41,871 bases of DNA from an uncultured bacterium (GCA_947574055.1 CANPIC010000025.1:1-41871); one strand, 5' to 3'; numbered from the stretch's first letter, positions 1 to 8,004 are shown. The notes: a model not told the origin generated them from the letters alone. A program made the numbers and translations.

Positions 1-71
1 AAAACGATAGCACTGGGGAAATATTTGTATCAATTTGGACACGCAATATGGTGTGGGAGATCGGTAGATAA
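1..71 (+). CDS. possible 3' end of a truncated upstream gene
   Basis: Frame 3 is open from the window edge to a TAA at 69-71 and would encode the last 22 residues of a protein (ending ...MVWEIGR). A hairpin overlaps this stop. Another frame (frame 1) is open to 135, so the choice is uncertain. Too short to recognise. Confidence 0.2.
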   Translation, partial: NDSTGEIFVSIWTRNMVWEIGR

Positions 72-85
72 GAAAATTATCTACC
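63..85 (+). terminator. hairpin, possible weak terminator
   Basis: A perfect 9-bp stem (GGTAGATAA, 63-71, and TTATCTACC, 77-85) encloses a GAAAA loop. The following sequence is only moderately T-rich, so termination is plausible but not clear. Confidence 0.35.
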
Positions 86-131
86 TCCTGCCCGATTTCT
101 GTTTTACGATGCAAAATTTATACTTATTTTA

Positions 132-160
132 TTGACAAAGGCAGACAACATGGGTAGAAT
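132..160 (+). promoter_or_regulatory. promoter of the TetR-antiporter operon
   Basis: A perfect -35 (TTGACA, 132-137), a 17-bp spacer and a -10 (TAGAAT, 155-160) lie just upstream of the TetR gene. Transcription should begin near 166-168, inside the palindrome at 159-190. Confidence 0.8.
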
Positions 161-190
161 GGAAACAAAAAAAGGAGATTTTGTTTCCAT
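159..190 (+). promoter_or_regulatory. perfect palindromic operator (TetR autoregulation)
   Basis: Two 12-bp arms (ATGGAAACAAAA, 159-170, and its exact reverse complement, 179-190) flank an 8-nt centre that carries the SD (AGGAG, 173-177). The palindrome covers the predicted transcription start, the usual site for a self-repressing TetR protein. Because the transcript would start inside the left arm, a DNA operator is likelier than an RNA hairpin. That TetR binds here is inference. Confidence 0.65.
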
Positions 191-697
191 ATTAAAGATA
201 AAATTATTCAGGCTTCTATTGAAGGGATCAGAAAAGAAGGATTAAAATTTTCAGTCGATTTATTGGCCAATAAATTAAAGATTTCCAAGAAAACAGTTTA
301 TAAATATTTTTCGGACAAAGAAACACTTGCGAGAGCTTTATATGAAACCTATTATGTGGATGCCATGATACAGGCAGGGGAACTTATTGATAAAAACACA
401 AAGGAATCCTATCAAAATTTGCTTTTTCTTTATTTTGACTCAAAAAGAATGACCCACTGTGATATTTTTAATAAATATAAATTGAATTATACGATTTATG
501 CTTATACAAAAGAGAAAGCAGATGCCCTCTGGGAACTTATTGCCGCTTCATTTACAGGAACATTATCCGAGTCTGACAAGTCGGCATTACGGATTATTGT
601 AGATGGTTCATTTGAAAAACTTTGCAGTGATTGTACTGTAAGTGATTGTACTGTACTGCAAAAGGTGGTAGAAAGGTTGGTGAAAATATTATGGTAA
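191..697 (+). CDS. TetR/AcrR family transcriptional regulator
   Basis: A TetR-type repressor of 168 residues if started at the ATT codon at 191. The N-terminal helix-turn-helix is clear: KDKIIQASIEGIRKEG, then LLANKLKISKKTVYKYFSDKETL. This domain needs the residues from 191 onward. The next in-frame start, TTG at 263, would cut the helix-turn-helix and has no well-placed SD; AGGAG (173-177) precedes ATT by 13 nt. An ATT start is rare and should be treated as a prediction. The C-terminal ligand domain is variable and its ligand unknown. Residues near the end repeat (SDCTV twice) because of a 15-bp tandem duplication at 626-655. The gene overlaps the antiporter start by 7 nt, so the two are translationally coupled. 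The region is AT-rich compared with what follows. Confidence 0.8.
   Translation: MKDKIIQASIEGIRKEGLKFSVDLLANKLKISKKTVYKYFSDKETLARALYETYYVDAMIQAGELIDKNTKESYQNLLFLYFDSKRMTHCDIFNKYKLNYTIYAYTKEKADALWELIAASFTGTLSESDKSALRIIVDGSFEKLCSDCTVSDCTVLQKVVERLVKILW
626..655 (+). repeat. 15-bp perfect tandem duplication inside tetR
   Basis: AGTGATTGTACTGTA occurs twice head to tail (626-640 and 641-655). It adds five residues in frame near the C terminus of the TetR protein and looks like a recent slippage product. Confidence 0.9.
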
Positions 698-1908
698 TTG
701 GATTCCTGCATATTCTGGCGATGATATGCACTGCTTCTGTCTGCGGAAAGCTGCTATCCAGGATAAAACTGCCGGCGATTCTTGGCTGGCTGGTTACTGG
801 TATTGTTTTCGGGCCTTATCTTGGCAGAATTGTAAGCCTGGATATCACAAATTCATTGTGGTATAAAGTATTTATTAAAATATTTGAGTGCTTTGCAGGT
901 GTTATGATCGGACGGGAGATTATATTTAAGAAAATTGCAAGTTCAGGCAGACAGATTATCGGTATTACTTTTGTGCAGTCGATAGGAACATTTTTATTGG
1001 TATCTGGCGTATTTGCCATAGTATTTGTTACAGTGGATCTTCCGGTTTATCCGGCGGTTATATTTGGTGGTATTGCACTTGCCACTGCACCGGCACCGGC
1101 CTTATCCATCATCAATGAATATCATACAAGCGGACCTGTTACAAAGACATTGATTCCGCTTGCCGCGATAGATGATATGATCGGTGTTGTCGTTTTCTTT
1201 ACGATAATTTCTGTTGTAGATGGAATGAGTGGAGGCTCTTCCCATACGCTTTTTACGATTGCAGGAATGATTGTATTGCCGTTTGTGATAGGAATTGTGA
1301 TGGGGGTCTGTGCTGCGTTTTTGATAAGAAGAGCCAAAAACAATGCCAAAAGGCTGGCTCTGTTTCTGGCATTTCTTTGTATCTCCACTCTGTGCGGTTT
1401 ATCAGTTGATATCAATATCTTTCATTCCTTCAGCCTGAATTACCTGTTAATTGGTATGGCGTTCAGTGCGACTATCGCAAATAGCGTGCCGGAAGAAATA
1501 CTTGCCGATATGTTGAAGCTGTATGAGCCTATCTTGCATGTATCTCTGGTTATTGTCATAGTAAATCTTGGTATGCCGCTGGATTATCGCCTGATAGCGG
1601 GAGCCGGTTTCTTTACAATGATTTATATTTGTGCAAGGGCGGCAGGAAAAATCGGAGGTGCCTATTTGGGTGGGAAAATGACAAAGGCGGAACCAGTGGT
1701 TACAAAATATCTTGGATTTACACTGTTGCCGCACTCTGGTGTTTCTTTGGTATTTACGGGCATCGCTGTTTCTACTCTGTCAGTCATTGATGTGTCACTT
1801 GCTTCGATTGTATCAGGAACGATTGCTGCGGCTGCTATCATTAATGAAATAATAGCTGTTATTGTTGCCAAATTCGCCTTCAGATGGGCAGGAGAAATAA
1901 AGCAATAG
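691..1908 (+). CDS. cation/H+ antiporter, CPA2-like (Na+/H+ exchanger fold)
   Basis: A polytopic membrane protein of 405 residues with about 12 hydrophobic segments and the Na+/H+ exchanger pattern: an N-terminal helix, then LPAILGWLVTGIVFGPYLG, a helix with ALATAPAPALS, and AAIDDMIGVVVFF, whose paired aspartates match the ion-binding site of CPA-type antiporters. It probably exchanges Na+ or K+ for protons across the cytoplasmic membrane; the ion cannot be told from sequence. I start at the ATG at 691, which overlaps the end of tetR; the 15 extra upstream residues possible from 646 are not hydrophobic and lie within tetR. Its expression is probably controlled by the TetR gene in front of it. 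Confidence 0.85.
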   Translation: MVIGFLHILAMICTASVCGKLLSRIKLPAILGWLVTGIVFGPYLGRIVSLDITNSLWYKVFIKIFECFAGVMIGREIIFKKIASSGRQIIGITFVQSIGTFLLVSGVFAIVFVTVDLPVYPAVIFGGIALATAPAPALSIINEYHTSGPVTKTLIPLAAIDDMIGVVVFFTIISVVDGMSGGSSHTLFTIAGMIVLPFVIGIVMGVCAAFLIRRAKNNAKRLALFLAFLCISTLCGLSVDINIFHSFSLNYLLIGMAFSATIANSVPEEILADMLKLYEPILHVSLVIVIVNLGMPLDYRLIAGAGFFTMIYICARAAGKIGGAYLGGKMTKAEPVVTKYLGFTLLPHSGVSLVFTGIAVSTLSVIDVSLASIVSGTIAAAAIINEIIAVIVAKFAFRWAGEIKQ

Positions 1909-1959
1909 CCTGGGTCCGTTTTGCAGCCAGCACTTCATACAAACAACGAACTGATTTTG

Positions 1960-1968
1960 TGATATACT
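1960..1968 (+). promoter_or_regulatory. extended -10 promoter for the YciI-like gene
   Basis: TGA-TATACT (TG at 1960-1961, -10 at 1963-1968) is a good extended -10; no convincing -35 is visible. The 160-bp gap after the antiporter holds nothing else I recognise. Confidence 0.4.
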
Positions 1969-2068
1969 GATAAGACAGATGATAGTGAAACGCACATATT
2001 TGACAGCCGGTTCGTCTAAAATAGGCGAAGCAGCAGAGAAACCAAAAAACAGCAAAGGAGAATAAGGG

Positions 2069-2368
2069 ATGGATCAGTTGATGTACATGATGATGATTGA
2101 AAAGACAAAGACTTATAATAAGGTAACAAAAAAGGTGATCGAGGAACATGTGGAGAATATCAGAAAGCTGGATGATGAAGGGAAGCTGGAAATCTGCGGC
2201 GTGTTTCAGGGGTATCCGGGGATGGCAGGTATGTATATTCTGAAAACGGAGAGCCGTGAAGAGGCAGAAGAACTCTGTAAGAGAGAGCCTCTGGTTATGG
2301 GAGGGTTTGCCAAATATAAGCTGGTAGGCCTGCAGATTGCAAACAGGGAAAATAATTATCTGTTATAA
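2069..2368 (+). CDS. YciI-like (YCII domain) protein
   Basis: A 99-residue cytoplasmic protein resembling the YCII-related ferredoxin-like fold: MDQLMYMMMIEKTK, a helix with EEHVENIRKLDDEGKLEICGVF, then YILKTESREEAEEL and the closing GGFAKYKLVGLQ strand. YCII proteins are small dimeric proteins of mostly unknown function; some are degradative enzymes. SD AAAGGAG is well placed. The gene stands alone between the antiporter and a terminator. Confidence 0.65.
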   Translation: MDQLMYMMMIEKTKTYNKVTKKVIEEHVENIRKLDDEGKLEICGVFQGYPGMAGMYILKTESREEAEELCKREPLVMGGFAKYKLVGLQIANRENNYLL

Positions 2369-2400
2369 TTGCAGAAAAGAGAAGGCCTTTCATTCTGTAC

Positions 2401-2428
2401 TTGTATTTTCTGCAGAGAGCATTATAAT
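2401..2428 (+). promoter_or_regulatory. promoter before the amidase gene
   Basis: TTGTAT (2401-2406), a 16-bp spacer and a perfect TATAAT (2423-2428). The terminator at 2451-2483 lies directly downstream, so read-through or attenuation may set amidase expression. Confidence 0.5.
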
Positions 2429-2450
2429 AAAGGAGGATCAGGGGCATCAT

Positions 2451-2483
2451 GAAAGAAGCTGCGATGCGAAAGCAGCTTTTTTT
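2451..2483 (+). terminator. intrinsic terminator
   Basis: Stem AAGCTGC (2456-2462) with GCAGCTT (2472-2478), extended by A-T pairs, followed by a run of seven T (2477-2483). It ends the YciI-like gene and may also attenuate transcripts from the promoter at 2401-2428. Confidence 0.75.
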
Positions 2484-2541
2484 CACCGGCTCCGGACGGC
2501 TGCATATCATATCATAAGAGCAGATATGCGGAGCAGAATGT

Positions 2542-3081
2542 ATGGCGAATTATACGGTGGTCATGGATGCCGGGCATGGTGGTTCGGATTTTGGGGCTGT
2601 CTATAACGGTCGTTATGAAAAAAAAGACACGCTTGCCCTGACGCTGGCGGTGGGCAATCTATTACAGAATGCAGGCATCAATGTGGTGTATACCCGTACG
2701 GAGGATGTATATGAGACACCTTACCGGAAGGCGCAGGAGGGCAACCTCTCAGGAGCGGACTATTTTATTTCCATTCACAGAAATTCCAGTCCCTATCCCA
2801 ATACCTATTCTGGTGTGGAATCGCTTGTCTATTCAAAAGGTGGCATAGCGGAGATCATAGCCAAAAATATCAACCGCCAGTTATCCTATCTGGGTTTTAG
2901 GAATATCGGGATTACGGAGCGGCCCAATTTGATCGTTTTAAACAGTACACAGATGCCGGCGGTACTGGTGGAGGTGGGCTTTATCAACACGGATGCGGAC
3001 AATGCCCTGTTTGATCTGGAGTTTGAGGCCATTGCGGAAGCCATTGCCTATGGGATTTTGGAATCTTTGGGTGTGATTTAA
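2542..3081 (+). CDS. N-acetylmuramoyl-L-alanine amidase (Amidase_3)
   Basis: A 179-residue zinc amidase that cleaves the bond between MurNAc and the L-alanine of the peptidoglycan stem peptide. Amidase_3 landmarks are complete: VVMDAGHGG (first zinc histidine), the ISIHRNSS motif (second histidine) and LVEVGFINT with the catalytic glutamate. The protein is only the catalytic domain. There is no signal peptide and no binding module, which is odd for an enzyme of extracellular substrate; it may be a recycling enzyme, a sporulation or phage-type lysin, or be exported by another route. It begins with ATG 2542, preceded by a GCGGAG SD-like sequence. The KtrB gene follows after 84 bp in the same direction. 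Confidence 0.85.
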   Translation: MANYTVVMDAGHGGSDFGAVYNGRYEKKDTLALTLAVGNLLQNAGINVVYTRTEDVYETPYRKAQEGNLSGADYFISIHRNSSPYPNTYSGVESLVYSKGGIAEIIAKNINRQLSYLGFRNIGITERPNLIVLNSTQMPAVLVEVGFINTDADNALFDLEFEAIAEAIAYGILESLGVI

Positions 3082-3165
3082 GCAGCTGCGGGCAGGTAAG
3101 GAGCACCGCAGGCGGAGCGGCCAGTACTGACACTGGTCAAGATAGCAGAAAAACAGGAAAAGAAA

Positions 3166-4506
3166 ATGAGACGTAAGAGACAAAACGGACTGTCACAGAT
3201 TCAGTTGATAGCCATCGGATTTTTTATCATTATCATAACAGGGACGCTCCTTCTGATGCTGCCCTGCTCATCGGAAGGAGGGACGGGAGCGCTGGACGCC
3301 CTGTTTACGGCAACCAGCGCCACCTGTGTGACGGGTCTGGTGACGGCGGATACCTACCGGCACTGGACGCTGTTTGGGCAGCTGGTGATCCTTGTGCTGA
3401 TCCAGACAGGCGGTCTTGGGTTTATGACGATCGGTGTCTTTTTTTCCATCTATATCAGAAGGAAGATCAGCCTGCGCGAGCGGGAGCTGTTACAGGAGAG
3501 TATCAATACATTGCAGCTTGCCGGTGTGGTGCGGCTGACAAAGCTGATTGTAAAGGGGACGCTGCTGGTGGAAGGCGTGGGGGCTGTCTTGCTGGCCGTG
3601 CGCTTTGTGCCGGAATTTGGACTGATAAAGGGCTGCTACTATGGCATTTTTCATTCTGTGTCGGCGTTTTGTAACGGCGGCTTTGATCTGATGGGAGAGA
3701 AGGAAGCCTATACCTCACTGACGGCTTATGCCGCGGACCCCCTTGTGAATCTGGTGATTATGGCGCTGATCGTTATAGGCGGCATCGGTTTTATTGTCTG
3801 GCAGGATGTGTACAGCCATGGACTGCATCTGCGCAAATATATGCTGCATACGAAAATCGTGCTGCTGATGACGGCAGGCCTGGTTTTCGGAGGCGGCCTT
3901 TTGTTCTGGTTGTTTGAAAGACATGCCCTGTTTGCGGGCCACCCTTTGGGGACCCAGATACTGGAAGCACTCTTTTCGTCCGTGACAGCCAGGACGGCGG
4001 GCTTTAATACAGTGGATACGGGGGCGCTGTCCAACGGCAGCAAGCTGCTGACCATGATTTTGATGTTTATCGGCGGCAGTCCGGGTTCCACGGCCGGCGG
4101 AATCAAGACTACGACAGTAGTCGTGCTGATCATGTATACCTGGAACAGCCTTTGCAGCAAAAACGGCTGCAATGTATTTGAACGGCGGATTCCTGACGAA
4201 ATCATCAAGAAAGCCAGTATGGTGCTGATGCTCAATCTGCTGATGTCACTGACGGCGGGTATCATCATTTGTGGGATCCAGCCGGAGTTGCCCATGGATC
4301 ATGTGATGTTTGAAATCTGTTCTGCCATGGGGACGGTGGGCATGACATGTGGCATTACAAGGGATCTGTCGGCGATTTCCAAATGTGTGATCATATTTTT
4401 GATGTATTGTGGCAGGATTGGCAGTATGACTTTTGCCCTGTCCTTTATGCAAAAGAAAAAGACGGACCCGGTACAGTACCCCCTGGGAAGAATCACAGTC
4501 GGCTAA
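3166..4506 (+). CDS. ktrB: potassium uptake protein KtrB/TrkH, channel subunit
   Basis: The ion-conducting subunit of a Ktr-type K+ (K+/Na+) uptake system, 446 residues. It has the fourfold membrane-pore-membrane layout of the SKT superfamily. The four selectivity-filter segments are visible: TCVTGL, FCNGGFDL, TAGFNTVD and GTVGMTCG. A GGSPGSTAGGIKTTT segment before the third repeat is typical of the family. The gating subunit KtrA is encoded 69 bp downstream, so the two form one operon. The C terminus is short and basic. No c-di-AMP riboswitch is visible in the short upstream gap. Confidence 0.92.
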   Translation: MRRKRQNGLSQIQLIAIGFFIIIITGTLLLMLPCSSEGGTGALDALFTATSATCVTGLVTADTYRHWTLFGQLVILVLIQTGGLGFMTIGVFFSIYIRRKISLRERELLQESINTLQLAGVVRLTKLIVKGTLLVEGVGAVLLAVRFVPEFGLIKGCYYGIFHSVSAFCNGGFDLMGEKEAYTSLTAYAADPLVNLVIMALIVIGGIGFIVWQDVYSHGLHLRKYMLHTKIVLLMTAGLVFGGGLLFWLFERHALFAGHPLGTQILEALFSSVTARTAGFNTVDTGALSNGSKLLTMILMFIGGSPGSTAGGIKTTTVVVLIMYTWNSLCSKNGCNVFERRIPDEIIKKASMVLMLNLLMSLTAGIIICGIQPELPMDHVMFEICSAMGTVGMTCGITRDLSAISKCVIIFLMYCGRIGSMTFALSFMQKKKTDPVQYPLGRITVG

Positions 4507-4575
4507 TGTGCCTCCTGGATCAAAGGCGGACCAGGGCAGAACAGCCGCAGCAGGCAGAAAGAAAGGAATGTGGAT

Positions 4576-5265
4576 ATGAAATCGGTTTTGATTATAGGAA
4601 TGGGGAAGTTTGGCTATCATCTTTGCAGAAAACTGGCGGAACTTGGCAACCAGATACTGGCTGTTGACGAGCAGGAGGAGGCGCTGGAAGAGGTGCTTCC
4701 CATTGTCACCAGCGCAAAGATCGGGGACTGTACCAAGGTGGACGTGCTAAAGACGCTGGGCGTGGATAATTTTGATTACTGTTTTGTCTGCATTGGCGAG
4801 AATTTTCAGGGCAGTCTGGAGATTACCAGCCTGTTAAAGGAGATGGGGGCCAAATATGTGATCAGCAAGGCCGTGCGGGATATTCAGGCGAAGTTTCTTC
4901 TGCGCAACGGCGCGGATGAGGTTGTCTATCCAGACCGGGATATTGCGGAGCGGCTGGCCAACCGCTGCAGTGCCAGCCATGTATTTGACTATATCGAACT
5001 GAGCCGGGAATGTTCCATTTATGAGATTTTGCCGCTGGCCGGCTGGGTGGGCAGGACGCTGCGGGAAGTGGATATCCGGGCCAAATACCACATCAATATT
5101 CTGGGTGTCAAAAAGGGAGAGAAAACAGACTTTGTGGTTCATCCTGATTATCGCTTTGCAGAGGAGGATCATCTGATTGTGATGGGAAACAATGAGGATG
5201 TGTTTGCTGTTTTGAAGCGGATGGATGAAAAAAAGCCGGAGAAGGCAAACCGGCGTGGAAAGTGA
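4576..5265 (+). CDS. ktrA: potassium uptake protein KtrA, RCK regulatory subunit
   Basis: The cytoplasmic RCK subunit (229 residues) that binds nucleotides and gates KtrB. The N-terminal Rossmann domain has the GMGKFG glycine motif with AVDE after the second strand, where the acidic residue contacts the ribose. A C-terminal RCK_C domain (from about residue 135, EILPLAGWVGRTL...) follows; in related proteins it binds c-di-AMP. I chose ATG 4576 because AAAGGA sits 8 nt upstream; a GTG at 4570 is possible. Together with ktrB this gives a complete two-component K+ uptake system. Confidence 0.92.
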   Translation: MKSVLIIGMGKFGYHLCRKLAELGNQILAVDEQEEALEEVLPIVTSAKIGDCTKVDVLKTLGVDNFDYCFVCIGENFQGSLEITSLLKEMGAKYVISKAVRDIQAKFLLRNGADEVVYPDRDIAERLANRCSASHVFDYIELSRECSIYEILPLAGWVGRTLREVDIRAKYHINILGVKKGEKTDFVVHPDYRFAEEDHLIVMGNNEDVFAVLKRMDEKKPEKANRRGK

Positions 5266-5272
5266 GGGGCAG

Positions 5273-6526
5273 ATGCTGGGGAAGAGAAACAGAAAAAAGG
5301 AACCGGAACAATATGAGAAACAGGTATTTCTGTTTAGTCCACTGGATACGCTGGATGAAGTGATGGGGATTTTCTGCGAGGCGTTCGGAATTGATCCTGC
5401 CTCCGGCAGCGGTAATACACTGGAGCTGCACAAGGGGGACAGGGGTATCCGTATCCTTGTGGTCAGTGAGAATATGGGCGAAGAAGCCAGAGACTGTGTC
5501 AAAGATCAGAGAGACCGCACGCGCAGTCATTTTATGCAGGTTAAGACAGAACATGCGGATGTGCGGCTCAATCTTTTTTATCAGCTTGGGCTGGCCAAAA
5601 GTTTTATTCCGGTCAGTTTTGTGCAGCCAGATGATGATTTTGCAGAAGTGGAAGATCTGTTGATCGGTTTATTGCCGCGGCTGCTGGGCGTGATGCTCAT
5701 ACAGGATGAGCCGGGGGCTGTTTATTGCGGCGGAGAAGACGGGGAACGCCGTCTGGTATTGTCCGAGACAGGCGCAAGTGATTTTGACAAATACCTTCCC
5801 CGGACAGGCCCGCTGCTGGAGGCGCTTTATCCGGATCTGCCGGAGGAACAGAGAAGCCGCAGAGGCCGCAGCCGGGCGGTATTGGAGGCGTATGGTATTT
5901 TTGTCCCCAACTGGTATCCGGTGATCGAAGCAGAAGGTGAGGCACATGTGCGCACACCGGAGGAGATTGCCAGAAGGGCATTTGCCCTTGTGTCGGTGGC
6001 GCTCTATTCGGAGTGTCTGGTGGGAGACGGCATGAGCAGGGAAGAGGCTTATGCCTTTATCCGGCCGCGTATGGCGGTGTTTGGTGCCGATTGCGAAGAA
6101 GCCGGTTTTTTCTCGCCAGACGAATGGAAGTATCTGCATGACCCGGATTCCGGGCAGCAGGAATGGATCAATGGCACCTGGCAGTACGAGTGTCTCTATG
6201 TCATGGAATGGGCGCTGGGACTGGTGGATTCACTGGGGTTTCCCGATCATTACTGCGATGTTCCGCTGACGGTACGGCTTTTAAAAGAGTATGACAGTGT
6301 GGAGGAGATTCTGGCGGCCTCTCATCCCAGGACGGCAGCAGAACTTTTGGATGCCTGCGATCTGATTTTTTGCCTGGACTGGGCCTGCGTAAACACGCGC
6401 CTCTACCAATTTCCCGCCCCTGCCGGAATGGACGGCGGCGTGACACAGGAATGGCATAAATCGTTGAACTGGCTGATCGGATATGGAGACTCGGCGCTCT
6501 GGGATGAAGTGAGCACTGATACATAA
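5273..6526 (+). CDS. DUF4272 domain protein
   Basis: A soluble protein of 417 residues whose second half resembles DUF4272: RTPEEIARRAFALVSVALYSE, DEWKYLHD, then WQYECLYVMEWALGLVDSLG and a C-terminal WHKSLNWLIGYGD, the family's characteristic tryptophan-rich helical layout. The first 150 residues (VFLFSPLDTLDEVMGIF...) are a separate alpha/beta region also seen in longer DUF4272 proteins. Function is unknown. The start is uncertain: ATG 5273 follows GAGGGG closely; ATG 5225 would overlap ktrA. It lies 7 bp after ktrA and is probably cotranscribed with ktrBA. Confidence 0.7.
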   Translation: MLGKRNRKKEPEQYEKQVFLFSPLDTLDEVMGIFCEAFGIDPASGSGNTLELHKGDRGIRILVVSENMGEEARDCVKDQRDRTRSHFMQVKTEHADVRLNLFYQLGLAKSFIPVSFVQPDDDFAEVEDLLIGLLPRLLGVMLIQDEPGAVYCGGEDGERRLVLSETGASDFDKYLPRTGPLLEALYPDLPEEQRSRRGRSRAVLEAYGIFVPNWYPVIEAEGEAHVRTPEEIARRAFALVSVALYSECLVGDGMSREEAYAFIRPRMAVFGADCEEAGFFSPDEWKYLHDPDSGQQEWINGTWQYECLYVMEWALGLVDSLGFPDHYCDVPLTVRLLKEYDSVEEILAASHPRTAAELLDACDLIFCLDWACVNTRLYQFPAPAGMDGGVTQEWHKSLNWLIGYGDSALWDEVSTDT

Positions 6527-6553
6527 TATTTTGCATATATATGCAAAAAAAGA

Positions 6554-6582
6554 TTGACAAACAGATAAAAAGTAATTATGAT
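6554..6582 (+). promoter_or_regulatory. strong promoter of the Liv binding-protein gene
   Basis: TTGACA (6554-6559), a 17-bp spacer and TATGAT (6577-6582). Just upstream is a TTTTGCATAT / ATATGCAAAA palindrome (6532-6548 region) which may be a weak terminator for the DUF4272 gene or a regulator site. Confidence 0.8.
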
Positions 6583-6593
6583 AGCGTGTAGCG

Positions 6594-6627
6594 AAAAAGG
6601 TTCATTGGTGTTCCACTGGATCTTTTT
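6594..6627 (+). terminator. leader hairpin resembling an intrinsic terminator (attenuator)
   Basis: AAAAAGGTTCATTGG (6594-6608) pairs with CCACTGGATCTTTTT (6613-6627) through about 14 of 15 positions, two of them G-T pairs, around a TGTT loop, and ends in five T. It lies about 5 nt after the predicted transcription start and 90 nt before the start codon. A competing 6-bp pairing is possible between CCACTG (6613-6618) and CAGTGG (6648-6653). Regulation by attenuation is inference. Confidence 0.5.
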
Positions 6628-6716
6628 GTGTGTATCTTATCTGGCGGCAGTGGTGTGAGTCATAGGCTTGGCTTTTGCTTCGCTGTCGTGAGAATAACAG
6701 GATGGAGGAGAAGATT

Positions 6717-7949
6717 ATGAAGAGATTTTTAAGCGTTGCCGTAGCATCGGCTATGGTAGCGGCAGCACTGACAGGCTGCGGCGGGAATCCGTCGGATAAT
6801 TCCGCAGCACCTGCAGAAGGTACGCAGAACAGTGAAGCACCTGCAGCAGATGGTGCGGCGGAAGGCGGTGCAGCCTCTGCAGAGGGCGGCACATTCAGAG
6901 TTGGCGGTATCGGCCCTGTGACCGGTGCGGCAGCCGTTTACGGACAGGCAGTCAAAAATGCAGCGCAGCTGGCGGTGGATGAGATCAATGCGGCAGGCGG
7001 CATCAACGGCGCACAGATTGAATTTAATTTCCAGGATGATGAGCACGACGCAGAAAAGGCTGTCAATGCGTATAATACCTTAAAAGACTGGGATATGCAG
7101 GTACTGCTTGGCACGGTGACCAGTACACCCTGTACGGCAGTGGTGGAGAAGACACATGAGGACAATATGTTCCATCTGACTCCTTCCGGCTCTGCAGTGG
7201 AGAGTATCCAGTACGACAATGCATTCCGTGTATGTTTCTCTGACCCGAACCAGGGTACGGCATCCGCGCAGTATATCGGTGAGAACGGCCTGGCTAAGAA
7301 AGTAGCAGTGATTTATAACAGTTCGGATGTATATTCTTCCGGTATTTACCAGACCTTTGCCGCAGAAGCAGGCAACCAGGGACTGGAGATCGTATCCGCT
7401 GAGGCGTTTACGGCGGACAGCAATACGGACTTCTCCGTACAGCTTCAGAAAGCAAAAGATGCAGGTGCGGAACTTGTATTCTTACCGATTTATTATACAG
7501 AAGCATCCATCATTCTGGGTCAGGCAAACAAGATGGGATATGAGCCTACATTCTTTGGCTGCGACGGCCTGGATGGTATTCTGGCAGTAGAAGATTTCGA
7601 TACTTCTCTGGCAGAGGGCGTTATGCTGCTGACTCCTTTTGCAGCAGATGCGGATGATGAACTGACACAGAATTTTGTAAAGGCATATCAGGATGCCTTC
7701 GGCGATGTGCCGAACCAGTTCGCGGCAGATGCCTATGACGGTATCTATGCCATCAAAGCTGCCATCGAAAAGGCAGGTGTTACTCCGGATATGAGCGCTT
7801 CCGATATCTGCGATGCGCTGAAAGTATCCATGACAGAGATCAGCATCGACGGTCTGACCGGTCTTGGTATGACCTGGGGCGCTGACGGCGAACCGAATAA
7901 AGAGCCCAAAGCTGTTAAAATTACAGATGGTGCTTATACGGCAATGTAA
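6717..7949 (+). CDS. livJ: branched-chain amino acid ABC transporter, substrate-binding lipoprotein
   Basis: The extracellular binding lipoprotein (410 residues) of a Liv-type transporter. A lipoprotein signal peptide (MKRFLSVAVASAM...) ends in the lipobox LTGC, with Cys21 as the lipidated residue. A Ser/Ala/Gly/Glu-rich tether follows. The mature domain starts GGIGPVTGAAAVYGQAVKNA and has the type I periplasmic fold of the Peripla_BP_6 family, with VDEINAAGGING and a late FAADAYDGIYAIKAA. I chose ATG 6717 because GGAGG precedes it and the signal peptide begins there; an upstream ATG at 6675 is not needed. It precedes the permease and ATPase genes but is separated from them by a terminator and a second promoter, which fits a need for excess binding protein. 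Confidence 0.92.
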   Translation: MKRFLSVAVASAMVAAALTGCGGNPSDNSAAPAEGTQNSEAPAADGAAEGGAASAEGGTFRVGGIGPVTGAAAVYGQAVKNAAQLAVDEINAAGGINGAQIEFNFQDDEHDAEKAVNAYNTLKDWDMQVLLGTVTSTPCTAVVEKTHEDNMFHLTPSGSAVESIQYDNAFRVCFSDPNQGTASAQYIGENGLAKKVAVIYNSSDVYSSGIYQTFAAEAGNQGLEIVSAEAFTADSNTDFSVQLQKAKDAGAELVFLPIYYTEASIILGQANKMGYEPTFFGCDGLDGILAVEDFDTSLAEGVMLLTPFAADADDELTQNFVKAYQDAFGDVPNQFAADAYDGIYAIKAAIEKAGVTPDMSASDICDALKVSMTEISIDGLTGLGMTWGADGEPNKEPKAVKITDGAYTAM

Positions 7950-7970
7950 ACGGATAGAACGATCCTGACG

Positions 7971-8004
7971 AAAGGTACAGTGTATTTGCGCACTGTACCT
8001 TTTT
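7971..8004 (+). terminator. intrinsic terminator after the binding-protein gene
   Basis: A perfect 12-bp stem (AAAGGTACAGTG, 7971-7982, with CACTGTACCTTT, 7991-8002) and a T run. It separates the binding-protein gene from the permease genes. Confidence 0.85.

Noticed and set aside
2449..2517. Small frame of 22 codons with AGGAGG upstream
   Set aside because: It overlaps the terminator hairpin and T run, and the SD would lie at the predicted transcription start, so it is unlikely to be translated.
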